Positions 22,500 through 33,222 of a stretch of DNA of 64,000 nt are shown here, piece after piece. Made by a program: the position numbers and the translations under genes. Under the pieces are notes generated by a model that was given only the letters and a program-made list of their open reading frames with translations, made no database searches and was not told the DNA's origin. Source of the stretch: Takakia lepidozioides (taxonomy: Eukaryota > Streptophyta > Takakiopsida > Takakiales > Takakiaceae); the NCBI GenBank assembly GCA_030704615.1, contig CM060732.1:58201053-58265052 (forward strand), given 5' to 3'. Within the stretch, counting starts at the first letter, position 1, and the number at the start of each line of letters is the position of its first letter.

Positions 22500-23399
22500 T
22501 TGGACAGGGCCTATGAAGAGGAGATGGCACTCATAGAAGCATCCCGCACTGAGTTCAGAACAACATTCCTTTGTGGACAAGACCAGGACCACCACAATGG
22601 AGAAATTCCATACCCAACAGATATGCGCTTACTGGCTTCATTCCATGAATGGATTGAAGGTGCTATCCAACGCAAGGTGAGTTCAGGTGAGTCCTATGAT
22701 TTGGACATATGCCATTTATGTATACCACCAGCAGTATAGTCCTTGGGCTTCAAGTCCATGTATGCTTACGGAAATCACTTTCGAGCAATACGTGATGGGA
22801 CTGGCACCACAGACACGGTGACATTTGATTCTGGAGTTGCTCAAGTATTCCATCAAGAAAGCGAAAACAGAGCAGGTATGTCCAGACGAGTGTTATCCCA
22901 ACTGGAATATGTGGGTGTTGTAAGAGAAATAATTCAACTGGATTACGGAATTCTTCACCCAATTCTGTTCTTGTGTAGATGGGTGAGGTCACACATGGTG
23001 GGCCGGAATGCCACCATGAAACGAGATGATTATGGCTTTCTCTTGGTTGACTTCAGTCGCATGTTACCTCAGATGGAGCAGCCCTGGACATTCCCTAGTC
23101 AGGTGGAGCAAGTTTTTTTCTCGGATGAAAAAAGTTCACGAGGGAACTGGAAGATGGTCCTTCACAAGGACCCTCGACCCCGACGAGTGGTTCACGATAT
23201 TTCAGAAGTGGCACTGGGTGAGGGAGACACTTATGTAGGCATGGTGCCTCCTGAAATTCCTCATAACATCATGACTGAGCCTACTGTTTGTGTTCCTTTG
23301 AGTGAGGCAGATGAATTGGCCATTGCCAACTTGAATGCACCTGCAAGGCAGAGGCGAAATGGTAGAAGGCGGAGGCAAGCTCCACATGGGAGGTACTAG
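22500..23399 (+). CDS. DUF4216-like C-terminal part of the CACTA transposase gene
   Basis: Two plus frames (22500-22739 and 22743-23399) form the end of the CACTA transposase region. The second contains YAYGNHFRAIRDG, EYVGVVREIIQLDYG, DDYGFLLVDFSRMLPQMEQP and VEQVFFSDEK, the order seen in DUF4216, which commonly sits at the C-terminus of plant tnp2 transposases. It ends in a basic tail (RQRRNGRRRRQAPHGRY). Both frames open without a convincing ATG, and a 130-base gap follows the DUF4218-like part, so introns are likely. The 657-base second frame is intact. 23400-23870 shows no gene. Confidence 0.8.
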
Positions 23400-23870
23400 G
23401 CCAGTTGTGCTATGGTCTAGAGTTGGTTTCTGCTATTACATGTATTTTTCCAGGGTTTAGACTTGATACAGCATGGTACCTTGCATGGGTGGGAGTGACT
23501 AAGCTATTGGGGTGGGCAGAATTCTGACAAACACACTTTCATTTGTGACAGTGAACCCTAAACAGTCATGAAGCTGTGGCATGAATACTTTTCTGACCCT
23601 AGTCAATGGTGGCCCAATTGTGGCAAAAATGTGAATGCCTGTTGGATTACAGAGAGTAGCAGATGCAATTGAGCATAGGAACTAGTGTGAGAAGTTGAGT
23701 TGGGTGTTTCCTAGAACAAATGTAGGCTGTTATTGTCAGCTGCTACTAGCAAGGCAAGGATGTATGCATGATTTGTGCAGAGGCATGGATAGCTGAAGGA
23801 GCAGGGATAGAGTGTGGGTCCAAATTCATCCAAGACGGCCACATTTCAAGCACAACATTGCCTGTGAAAA

Positions 23871-25040
23871 GGGAAGATCAGGTCCATGATTTCATTGTCA
23901 AAGCTGGAATTGTACCTGATGTGATTCTGAACAACGCCCTCGTGGACATGTATGCCAAATGTGGGAGCATCAAGGGCAAGCCTGGCAGCTCTGGGAACGG
24001 GAAGATCCGGTCCATGGTTTCATTGTCAAAGCTGGAATTGTACCTGATGTGATTATGAACAATGCCCTCGTGGACATGTATGCCAAATGTGGGAGCATCA
24101 AGGGCAAGCCTGGCAGCTCTGGAAAAAGGGAAGAGGTCCATGGTTTCATTGTCAAAACTGGAATTGTACCTGATGTGATTATGAACAATGCCCTCGTGGA
24201 CATGTATGCCAAATGTGGGAGCATCAAGGGCAAGCCTGGCAGCTCTGGAAAATGGGAAGATCCGGTCCATGGTTTCATTGTCAAAGCTGGAATTGTACCT
24301 GATGTGATTATGAACAATGCCCTCGTGGACATGTATGCCAAATGTGGGAGCATCAAGGGCAAGCCTGGCAGCTCTGGAAAAAGGGAAGAGGTCCATGGCT
24401 TCATTGTCAAAGCTGGAATTGTACGTGATGTGATTCTGAACAATGCCCTCGTGGACATGTATGCCAAATGTGGGAGCATCAAGGGCAAGCCTGGCAGCTC
24501 TGGAAAAAGGGAAGAGGGCCATGGCTTCATTGTCAAAGCTGGAATTGTACGTGATGTGATTCTAAACAATGCCCTCGTGGACATGTATGCCAAATGTGGG
24601 AGCATCAAGGGCAAGCCTGGCAGCTCTGGAAAATGGGAAGAGGTCCATGGTTTCATTGTCAAAGCTGGAATTGTACTTGATGTGATTTTGAACAATGCCC
24701 TCGTGGACATGTATGCCAAATGTGGGAGCATCAAGGGCAAGCCTGGCAGCTCTGGAAAAAGGGAAGAGGTCCATGGCTTCATTGTCAAAGCTGGAATTGT
24801 ACGTGATGTGATTCTGAACAATGCCCTCGTGGACATGTATGCCAAATGTGGGAGCATCAAGGGCAAGCCTGGCAGCTCTGGAAAAAGGGAAGAGGTCCAT
24901 GGCTTCATTGTCAAAGCTGGAATTGTACGTGATGTGATTCTGAACAATGCCCTCGTGGACATGTATGCCAAATGTGGGAGCATCAAGGGCAAGCCTGGCA
25001 GCTCTGGAAAATGGGAAGAGGTCCATGGTTTCATTGTCAA
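23871..25040 (+). repeat. PPR-derived tandem array, nine forward units of ~126 bp
   Basis: The word atgtatgccaaatgtggg recurs at 23948, 24076, 24202, 24331, 24457, 24583, 24709, 24835 and 24961, spacings of 128, 126, 129 and then mostly 126. Each unit reads GFIVKAGIVPDVI and NALVDMYAKCGSIKGKPGSS on plus. In a second frame the junction reads ASLAALENGK, so a unit joins the end of one PPR repeat to the beginning of a later one. Because 126 is a multiple of three, long open frames run on both strands (plus 23959-25113; minus 24970-23970 region). These are by-products of the array, not evidence of a gene. Copies differ by only a few bases, so the amplification is young. Confidence 0.93.
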
Positions 25041-25231
25041 ATGCTCCCACATTTGGCATACATGTCCACGAGGGCATTGTTCAAAATCACATCAGGTACA
25101 ATTCCAGCTTTGACAATGAAGCCATGGACCTCTTTCCATTTTCCAAAGGTGCCAGACTTGCCCTTGATGCTCCCACATTTGGCATACATGTCCACAAGGG
25201 CATTGTTTAGAATCACATCAGGTACAATTCC
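25041..25231 (-). repeat. Inverted PPR units closing the array
   Basis: Immediately after the ninth forward unit breaks off (ttcattgtcaaa), the same unit continues in reverse complement (tgctcccacatttggcatac). The reverse cat words lie at 25061 and 25187, again 126 apart, giving about one and a half reverse units. The minus frame reads GIVPDVILNNALVDMYAKCG. The reverse copies differ more from the forward ones (for example ccaaaggtgccagac), so they are not a simple recent fold-back. 25232-26220 holds no recognisable gene. Confidence 0.92.
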
Positions 25232-26450
25232 AAGCGAAGGGGAGAAAGTGAGGCCCTCAGCAGACGAGTTGAAAAGCACTAGTTAAAAAGCACTGGCGCT
25301 TGATAGGGTGGGGCAAAATTTAGGCTGGGGTGATCATTGATATCCCGGATGCAGTGTAAAAAAGACGGTTGTGAGTGAAGTACATCCGTCAAAATAAAAC
25401 CCCGTTGTCTCAAAAAGGGAGCCAGTCACAAAGAGCAAGGCACTTTGTCCAAGCTTCTCGACATCTAGCAACAATGTGGACAGGGAGGGAGTCATTGGGA
25501 ACAATTTTTGTAAGGTGGCGAAGAAAACCTTGTCTGAGGATCACTGGATATTTCTCTAGTACGGTTGGACTAGTAGAGATTGAAATCCGTGCTCAGCTCA
25601 GCTTTAGACTGTCTCATTGTGAGGGGTCATGGTTGACTGGACAGAAATGGGATTGACATTGCCGGGCTCACAAATCTCTGAGACGACATGTGGTAGTTTT
25701 ATCTATAACTTCTCAAAGCAATTGTTGTACATTGTTGATTATAGTGTGACATTCTCATAACGATATTGTCGTCAGTTGCATGAGCAGTGCATCTTTTTGG
25801 ATTGCTGGTTCCCGGAGGGATTATATGTCACAGGACAGAGGGCAAGTTATAGCCAATAGTTGCAGGCAGTGTTCAATATTGAAGAGAATTCTATGCCCTT
25901 TCGGTTCTGCCGATCTCCTTCTCATTTTACTTGAGGTTGTCTATTTTGAGAGCTTTGATGTTTGGATGAAAATGCATTTTGGCATCAACTTAAAGGGATG
26001 GCTTGCACTGGTGGGCATTCAGATTCTAAACGAGCTGGCAAAGAAAAACTACAAGTCCCACAGCCCTCTACATGCAGACCCCATAACCCTAATAACCTTT
26101 TTGAACTTTTTAAATTCTCTAAACAAAAGTCTATGTGTTATGTCCTCCAGGGCAATAGAGGTAGAAGTCATTTCATCCATCCATCTTCCACCTGGATGGT
26201 CAATGTGCCATAGTTGCCACAAATTCCTGTAGGACATCTCACACTCCATGACTCATTTCACACTCATGTCAAATGCCCCATATGAATTATCTTGGTCAAC
26301 ATCCGTTGACTGTATGGGTGTCATTTGAGTGTGAAATTTGTAACACCATGTGGCTTTTCCGACAATGGTCTAGATCACACCTTGCCTCCTCTCACATGGG
26401 TGTAAGAGGAGCCGTTCAAAGTGCCAGGTGTGAACTATGGGTGGTGTTGG

Positions 26451-26473
26451 AAAAACCGGTTTCTCTAGTAGTG
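26451..26473. repeat. CACTA right terminal inverted repeat
   Basis: This is the perfect 23-bp partner of the left end (reads ccggtttctctagtagtg at its outer part). The 230 bases inside it (26225-26450) are dense in tcacac/gtgtga subterminal words, as expected for TNPA-type binding sites. Confidence 0.93.
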
Positions 26474-26479
26474 AAGGTC

Positions 26480-27600
26480 CGGGGATCCAACGAAGATGGC
26501 AAAGGCAGTGAACCAGTGCACAATGGGCTCGCCTCTCCAATCAAGGGAGCCCCATCTGGAAGGAGAGGAAAGGTTTGCAAACACAAGCTAAATACACCTC
26601 CAGGATCAGATGGGGATTCACATCGCCATGACAGAGACAACTTCTTTGTACCCAAGATTTCTCCACTACAAAGCATGGTGTCCAGTAGGAAAGAGGCTGT
26701 TGGTGCATCCTCTTCCACAGAGACCTGTCCTCTACTTGCAACCCCTGTAATTGTGGGTTTCCAGCCGGACCACAGGGGGGCAGTGCAGGAGTCACCTTGT
26801 GCTGACTCCGAATGGCACATCGAGCGAACTACTCCAGGGTCTAGAGTTGGCTGCACTGCAGTGAGGGCCATTAGCTATGAAAAGTGTAAGTCCGGGATAG
26901 CCAAAGGCTCAGCCGGTACTCCAGCTCCGACGTTCACAGGTTTGATTCGGCCATATATGTCAAAGGAGTCGAAGACGCACAAATTTTGGTTCTGCCCGGA
27001 CGATATGGCTCGTTGTGTGAATGGTACCGTCCGCGACTCCAGCATTGCTAAGCCTCCCCCACCCACCATTTGGCCAGTGCGGCTGGGAACCTCCCTAACA
27101 GCACTGGAGATTGGCAAGTTGGAGGACGCCGGCTTTTGTCTGCACCGATCTGTGGCGTCGAGTCTTGGTGGCCTTGCTGCTATGGTGCCTCCTCCAGACG
27201 ATACTTCGCATCCCACGAGAAGGAATGGCATCGGGTGGCTTCACGATGAATCGGCCAGACTACTTCAGGCTCGAGTAACAGGAACTATGGAAGTACCTTC
27301 ACCTGGGTATGGACGGGTTTATACTTTGGTCACATCTGGGTCTGTTTTGCACGACAGGGCCTATTGGGTGACGGTGGGGAATTTTCCGGGGTGTACCTGT
27401 CCCGACTTCGTGTGCATGCGTGATGAAGCTTTAGGATAGAGAGGGAAATGGGTTCCCTGCAAGCATCTTTACTACATCTTTTTGCGCAGGATGTATTGTG
27501 ATCCCAAAAGAGACCAAATCATTCACCAAGCGACATTTGGTCCTGGTGAGGTACAGACACTTTTGAAGCGAGACATTGGCAATATCGAGTAGTGTTGCAT
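26480..27600 (+). pseudogene. SWIM zinc-finger C-terminus of a MULE-like transposase
   Basis: A plus frame that starts inside the CACTA right end runs to 27439 and contains HKFWFCPDDMARCVNG, IWPVRLGTSLTALEIGKL and then YWVTVGNFPGCTCPDFVCM. A TAG at 27437-27439 interrupts it; beyond the stop the same frame reads RGKWVPCKHLYYIFLRRMY and DQIIHQATFGPGEVQTLL to about 27590. CTCPDF ... CKH is the CxCx(n)CxH signature of SWIM zinc fingers, found at the end of MULE-type transposases. It may be the missing C-terminal half of the kind of protein at 6800-8345, but it lies on the opposite strand. The CACTA end fuses to its N-terminal side. Confidence 0.8.
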
Positions 27601-27747
27601 ATGTTGCGATTTTGCGCAATGTCGGAAAGGGCTGCCTTGTTTGTAGAACATGTATACTCAGTTCTTATATCTGGACAAGCAGACGATGTCTCGTTTTGAA
27701 AGGTAGTTTATTTTTTCATCGGGTTTGGTTAACGAGCCTCTAAAATT

Positions 27748-27765
27748 GAGTGCGTCAACGCACAC
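27748..27765. repeat. Single outlying copy of the satellite palindrome
   Basis: The word gagtgcgtcaacgcacac matches the arms of the 9890-10860 palindromes, with a changed centre. It follows ctaaaatt, similar to the cttgaaatt before the copy at 10550. Confidence 0.7.
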
Positions 27766-27899
27766 CACTTCTGCCCCCACCCCCAATATTTCCCGGGCAA
27801 AAAAACAAAACAAAAAAATCTTTTTTTGGTTCGCGGATGGACAAGTGTCAGTATGAAAGCTCATTTTATTTTTTGACGGCCTCTACAGAAGCATTGCGT

Positions 27900-28920
27900 A
27901 AATGAGCTTCATGATGACCATCTGTTTTTTTTTCCACTTCTTCTTGAATAACAGGCACCTGAACAAGTTTCACAATGACAGCTCATTTGTTTTCCACGTC
28001 CTCTATACAAACAAACCCTAAATAAGCATTCATGATGACCATATGATTTGTTTTTCACCTCTTCTTCAATAACAGAAACCTGAAAAAGATTGACAATGAT
28101 AGAGCTCAAGTTTTTTTTTCACCTCTTCTTCACAAACAATCCCTAATTTATTCATGATGACCATCTGATTTTTTTTTCACCTCTTTTTCATCAACAGAAA
28201 CCTGAACAAGATTTACAATGATAGAGCTCAATTTTTTTCACCTCTTCTTCACGAACAAACCCTAAATAAGCATTCATGATGACCATCTAATATTTTTTTC
28301 ACCTCTTCTTCACAAAAAACCCTATATAAGCATTCATGATGACCATCTGATTTGTTTTTCACCTCTTGTTCAATAACAGAATTCTAAACAAGTTTCACAA
28401 GGATAGCTCAATGTTTTTTTTTACCTCTTCTTCACAAAGACACCCTAAATAAGCAATCACAATGACCATGTGTTTTTTTTTCACCTCATCTTCAATAACA
28501 CAAACCTGAACAAGTTCCACAATAAACCGCTCATTTTGTTACACATCTTCTTCACAAACAAAGCCTAAATAAGCTTGAAGATGGTCATCTGTCAAATTTT
28601 CACCTCATCTACATTAATAAAAACCATTGTCTGTTTCACAATGAGTGGTCATATTTTGGGGCTTGTTCTTGCCCATCCCCATTATTTTAATCCTCTCCTT
28701 CAATATTTCATCCATCCATCATCCATCCACCATGGATGAAATACTGGAAACGTCAGATAGCTTGACAATGAGCATCCAAACTTTTCTTGCCTCTTGTTCA
28801 TGCAAGAATCCCTAAGTAAGATTCATGATGACTCACCCAGCCTTTTTTTTCACCTCTTCTTCAATAAGAAAACCTCAGTAAGTTTCACAATGACCATTCC
28901 ATTTTTTCTATACCTCTTTT
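27900..28920. repeat. ~120-bp tandem array built of two ~60-bp half units
   Basis: The words catgatgaccatctg, tttttttcacctcttcttc, aataacagaaacctgaacaag and cacaatgatagctca recur about every 115-125 bases (catgatgaccat-type words near 27911, 28033, 28157, 28278, 28337, 28462 and 28577). Each half ends in a T-run plus cacctcttctt. No coding frame is seen. A 12-bp hairpin (tatttcatccat 28704-28715 with 28732-28743) lies in its degenerate right part. Confidence 0.85.
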
Positions 28921-29012
28921 CTTAAGCGCTATAACTGCTTCCACGACAATAGGACCCTCTCTAAACAGAGGACTCGGGTATGGGGCCTGCTTCTTCCTCC
29001 ACTAAACCCCTG

Positions 29013-29042
29013 GGCTCACGCTTAGAGGGCAAAGCGTGAGCC
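29013..29042. repeat. 11-bp GC-rich hairpin
   Basis: The stem ggctcacgctt (29013-29023) pairs perfectly with aagcgtgagcc (29032-29042) around 8 bases. A third copy of gggctcacgc follows at about 29050. Confidence 0.65.
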
Positions 29043-29130
29043 GAGCTCCTGGGCTCACGCGGCTAGGCCCACGCCGTAGCTGCGCTCGGTCCAACCCACT
29101 TATTCACTTGTTGAATTGTAGTGGCAGGAA

Positions 29131-29666
29131 AGTGATGATCGGTGGCGATCATCGCTTCCAAGTCAATTTCTATGGTCAATGTCTCATGCACTGAATGGCA
29201 GGCATGTTGTCTCTCAAGTGATGATCGGTGCCGACCATCACATTCATACATCATGGATGTGTGTATCCCAGGTCTGTCATGTTGTGATGATCGGTACAGA
29301 ACATTGCTTGCATCATCCTTGTCATTCCAAATGTGCGTTGATAGTTTATGGTGTGTCATTTTCGATGGCAGATACTGATGATCGCCACCGATCATCACTA
29401 TCAGTTGAATTTTAAGAAGACAACAGGGTGTCTGAAGTCTTCTTCCGAACATGCAGAAAGTGATGATCGGTACCTATCATCACTATTCATTGACTGTCAT
29501 TTTTAATATGAGTTCGGAAAACTTCTTGTGTGCAAAATGTGGATTGCGATGGCCGCCACCGATCATCGCATACTGGTGAGATCTAAGTCAAAGTGCATTG
29601 GGAGACATAGTAAACTGTCAATTCATTTGTTAGAAGACAAAGTGCTGGTCGGTACCAATCATCATT
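29131..29666. repeat. Array of seven palindromic motifs, second family
   Basis: Near-palindromes of the type agtgatgatcggtggcgatc start at about 29131, 29218, 29283, 29374, 29459, 29546 and 29641, spaced 65-95 bases; some are in reverse orientation (gatgatcgccaccgatcatc). Centres vary between ggtggcg, ggtaccg-like and gccaccg forms. The arms (gatgat/atcatc) differ from those at 9890-10860, but the cggtggcg core is shared. Confidence 0.85.
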
Positions 29667-29789
29667 GTTTCAAAATGTCTGTTTCCAGAACACCAGTTGA
29701 ATGTTGTTATTTTGGGTTTTGTGTATGCAGAAAAATGCAAAGTCTAAGCAGGGAGAGACAGTAGAGAAGGGCTCTGGAGAAGGGGACGA

Positions 29790-30079
29790 CTCCACAAAAG
29801 AGTTATGAGAACAGCGAAGACACAGGTGATCCTGAATTGCACTACCTTGACAAGGTGAAAGAGCTTATGTCATATCAAAAGGTAAATTCCCAGGAGGTTA
29901 TTAGGGACATGATCATATCTGGAGGACGCCTTGAAATCCCTCTATGCCGCATGATCTCCATGCCTGTTGTTTGTCCTCCACTATCGCATGACATTACCAA
30001 GTTGGAAACAGATTTCATGCATGGGTACAGAATGGGTGCACAAGTATTCTACGTCTCACTGAAGGAATATAAATGGTAA
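29790..30079 (+). CDS. Small transposon-like ORF after the palindrome array
   Basis: The frame reads KSYENSEDTGDPELHYLDKV, then MISMPVVCPPLSHDITKLE and MHGYRMGAQVFYVSLKEYKW. The 29837 frame start is TTG, and a possible acceptor (tttgtgtatgcag) lies upstream at about 29730. The phrasing looks like a conserved protein of transposon-rich plant genomes, but no named domain is recognised. It may be one exon of a longer, broken gene. Confidence 0.4.
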
Positions 30080-30172
30080 CAGCACAAAAGTGAGCCCAGA
30101 GATAACGGACAACTGGGATGATTGATGGAAGGTTGTGAACCATACATGAATGAATACCTATATGGTACTAGT

Positions 30173-30194
30173 TTTTTTTTTTTTTTTTTTTTTG
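30173..30194 (+). repeat. Poly-T run in an AT-rich gene-free stretch
   Basis: About 20 consecutive T. The stretch 30080-31940 is AT-rich and has no supported gene. Confidence 0.7.
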
Positions 30195-31553
30195 GGTCAT
30201 TCAATAATAATCAAATTGTATAGTCAATTGGGTATTACAGGTTATTCAAGAGACTTTGCGAAAAACGTGCATAATTTCATTCGACACTCGTAAGGCTCTA
30301 CATGATGTGGAGTACAAAGGTACAAATTAACACAATATCCCCCTAATTTGGTAATGATATTTGATCAGATCTTAAACCCCTAACACTAAACATATTGTAT
30401 TATGAGTTTTTATTCATTTACATAATATTTGATAGGTATGTTTATGTATTACAATCATACTGTGCATACTAATATATATTAAATGGACCCCTACCAAAAT
30501 TGTGATTGAAAAATAAAATTAATTATTATTTAGATTGACATTTGATTATATACATATCTAATTAAGACTTGATATTTTCTTTTGTTAAATATAGCTTGAG
30601 AAATGAACCATTATATTTTAAAATCTTGGTCATTATGTGACTTGGCCAAGTTTGAAGGTGACAGGGGTGGGAAGTCTCACCAAGTAAATTTTCTTAAGAG
30701 CAAAATATTGATACCCCTTCTATTGGGAAAATGGACACCAGTGTTTGACTAGTATCAATCTAGGCATAACCATAATGATTGTTTTTGGAGATATATGGAT
30801 TTTATCCATTTTTGCATGTATGATTAATTTTTAGAATATTTGTTAACAGTGAATAATGGCCAATACCCCGTCCAATACCCACCTAGTACCACCCCAATAA
30901 CTGGCCAAACATCAAGAACTGGGTGCATACACAGACCTTAGCAAAGGACTTAGCATATGCTTTCACCTTATACACCTTTGAAGCATCTCTCTACTGTGCC
31001 CAATTGTTGATAATTCATGTGAAAGGGCTTCAATGAAAGCCCTTATCATGTTCAACAGTTACATTGCATTAAATTAAGTTCGCAATAATTCACACAAATA
31101 TCCAAGAAGCTGTACATTTCCCATATAATCAATTTAGGCTGAAAATAAAGTATTGTCTTAAGTCCACTTAGTCGTGGAATACGTAAAATTGAGCATGGAT
31201 ACTTGATACGGTCGAGGATAAGTACATGTGCAGCAAATGGAAATTGAAGTTAAAGATATAATTCCGAGTTCTAGACATCCAGTTTATGTGCTGCCAAGCT
31301 GAAAATATCCTATGAGACCCTCCCTCTCTCAAGTTGAATGAACTACCACCAAACATGTTGAACTTTTGTAGGAAAATGTGTTCATTGGTGGTACATGTTA
31401 AGAAATAAAACTCTCTATAATCGTTTCTAATCTAGTACTATGGAAAAATTTGTTGATTATCTTTTCTGTGGTAAACTTTTTACGATTGGTTTTTTGCATA
31501 CCTCACGCTAACATAAGCTGTGGGCAAACGTATAGCTACCACTTAAAAAGACA

Positions 31554-31578
31554 CCTCTCTCTCTCTCTCTCTCTCTCA

Positions 31579-31614
<36 letters not shown>
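31554..31614 (+). repeat. Compound (CT)n(CA)n microsatellite
   Basis: About 12 CT units run directly into about 18 CA units. The open frame across it is low complexity and not a gene. Confidence 0.95.
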
Positions 31615-31615
<1 letters not shown>

Positions 31616-31942
31616 CAATGTCTTATGAATACATTGTATTTATTTTTCTCCTCTATATATAATTTGAAATGCGGTTGATTTATTATTTAGAATAGAATGG
31701 TAGTAATGTATTCTGAATCCTCTTCCAACATGTATTGCTCGTATATTTGCAATGATAATATAGATGCTTGAAGGATGGTTTTTCAGGGTATCTCCTAGAT
31801 TGTAGTTGGAGTGAGGGTAAGTACTGTGTTTTGGTCAAGTTGGAAAAAACGTGCTTATGTATTTAAGGAATAAATCATTAAAAGAGTTTGTTGCCTCACA
31901 AATTGATCTGAACGAGGATTTAAAAGGACATTGATATTGCAG

Positions 31943-33222
31943 GGCTTCTATTTCCCAAAGGTTGGAAAATCATGGCTTGGACGGCTGCACTCCACACCGA
32001 TCCGGATTTATTTCCCGATCCTCATACGTTTAATCCTGCGCGTTTTGAGGTGCAATTTATTTCGCAAGTTGAATTCATACATTCTGAATTGTTGGTAAAA
32101 CACAAAGCATTCAGATAATTGTTTTGCATTTTCTCTTTTTACCAAACTTTAGCAAGGGAAGGATTTGTAAACATTTTGATTGGAGGGGGAAAACTTGTAT
32201 TTGCAGCAACCTCCAAAACGAAACACATTTATGCCGTTTGCTATGGGCCCCCACAAGTGTCTTGGTATTGACCTCAACAAGATTGAAACGCTCATCTTCT
32301 TGCACCATTTGGTCCTCAATTTCAGGTATCATGAGTTTACTCAATGTTTTATTTATTTATTTATCGATATAACATATAATTTTGACATAGACAATTTGAT
32401 TTTTGTTTTCAAACGTAAATGTTGAAAGCACGTGGAAATTTGTGATCTCACTCATTCCCATAGGGGTATTTGCCTTGCATTGGGAAGGTTAACAATTTAC
32501 ACCTTCTAAGGGGTGTAACTAGAGTAACATGGTTGTCCCAACCTACCCCAAGGACTCAAAAGTTTTTAGCTATCCATAGATGAATACTCTTAATTTATAG
32601 TGTCACTCCACTCCCTTTACTTATGGTGAAGTGGCACCATAAGTTATGGAGAGTCTCTCCCTCTTTCTCTTGTCAACCCTGAAGAAGACCCATTTGGAAG
32701 GTGGAAACCTCCTATCGCCCTACTGGGGGCAATGGAAGTTGCCCAAACCTCCCCAAGACTTGAAAGTCCCTAGCTACAAACACATTAAATAATTAGTTGA
32801 TATAGGATCCGCCTTTTATAGCTGGGCTATAATATGTTTCATCTAGCATACACATATGTGGATTGAACCCACGTTCACTTGCAAGGTGGCTTGTGCCCTA
32901 ATCACTGGGCCATTGCTTAGGTATCCGTACATTAGGTGATTGGTTGAGCCAATGACTAGCATTTTGGCTTTGAGCCTATACATGCTAATAAGATTAAGTT
33001 ACCGCCTAAACCACTCAACCATTTCAAACATGTTATTTGTCTGCTTAAAGATGTTATGTCATAAATCAACCAATAATGGCTCACTTGTAATGTATTTTTT
33101 ACATCTTTTTTGGTTTTTATTACAGGTGGAAGCATGTTGGGCCTCCCTCAACGCGTGTAAATTGGCCATTCCCACACCCCAAAGATGGTCATCCCATGAA
33201 AGTAGAACGTGTTACAGTGTGA
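31943..33222 (+). CDS. Cytochrome P450, last three exons (CYP85-clan-like)
   Basis: Three exons fit with matching phases: 31943-32049, 32207-32325 and 33126-33222 (TGA). The first reads LLFPKGWKIMAWTAALHTDP and DPHTFNPARFE, the loop leading to the heme site. The second carries the heme-binding FAMGPHKCLG, where Cys ligates the iron; the usual Arg of FxxGxRxCxG is His, a change seen in some CYP85-clan enzymes. The third gives STRVNWPFPHPKDGHP and the stop. All introns are GT-AG. The N-terminus, I-helix and ExxR exons were not found in the 1.8 kb upstream, so the gene is a 3' fragment or has very long or divergent upstream introns. Clan-level assignment is an inference; the substrate is unknown. 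Confidence 0.85.

Larger units (their letters stand above)
10868..26473 (+). mobile_element. CACTA (En/Spm) DNA transposon carrying host gene fragments
   Basis: The left end begins cactactagagaaaccggtt at 10868. The right end, 26451-26473, is the exact reverse complement over 23 bases and ends gtagtg. Inside both ends are subterminal copies of tcacac/gtgtga words. The element holds a tnp2-type transposase and a DUF4216-like gene on plus and a TNPA-like gene on minus. It also holds pentapeptide-repeat, TTLL and PPR fragments and a LINE scrap. The flanking trinucleotides differ (tat on the left, aag on the right), so no 3-bp target duplication is visible; a flank has been rearranged, or the two ends come from different copies. 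The tnp2 frame is broken, so the copy is not autonomous. Confidence 0.88.

Noticed and set aside
23970-25113. Long open frames on both strands (up to 384 codons) across the PPR array
   Set aside because: They exist because the 126-bp unit is a multiple of three and lacks stops in several frames; each frame just repeats the unit, so they do not show a gene.
27900-29666. CRISPR-like regular repeats
   Set aside because: The spacers are themselves repeated, spacing is irregular, no cas-like gene is present and the genome is a plant's.
31450-31662. Frame with Ser-Leu and Thr-His repeats
   Set aside because: Produced by the (CT)n(CA)n microsatellite.
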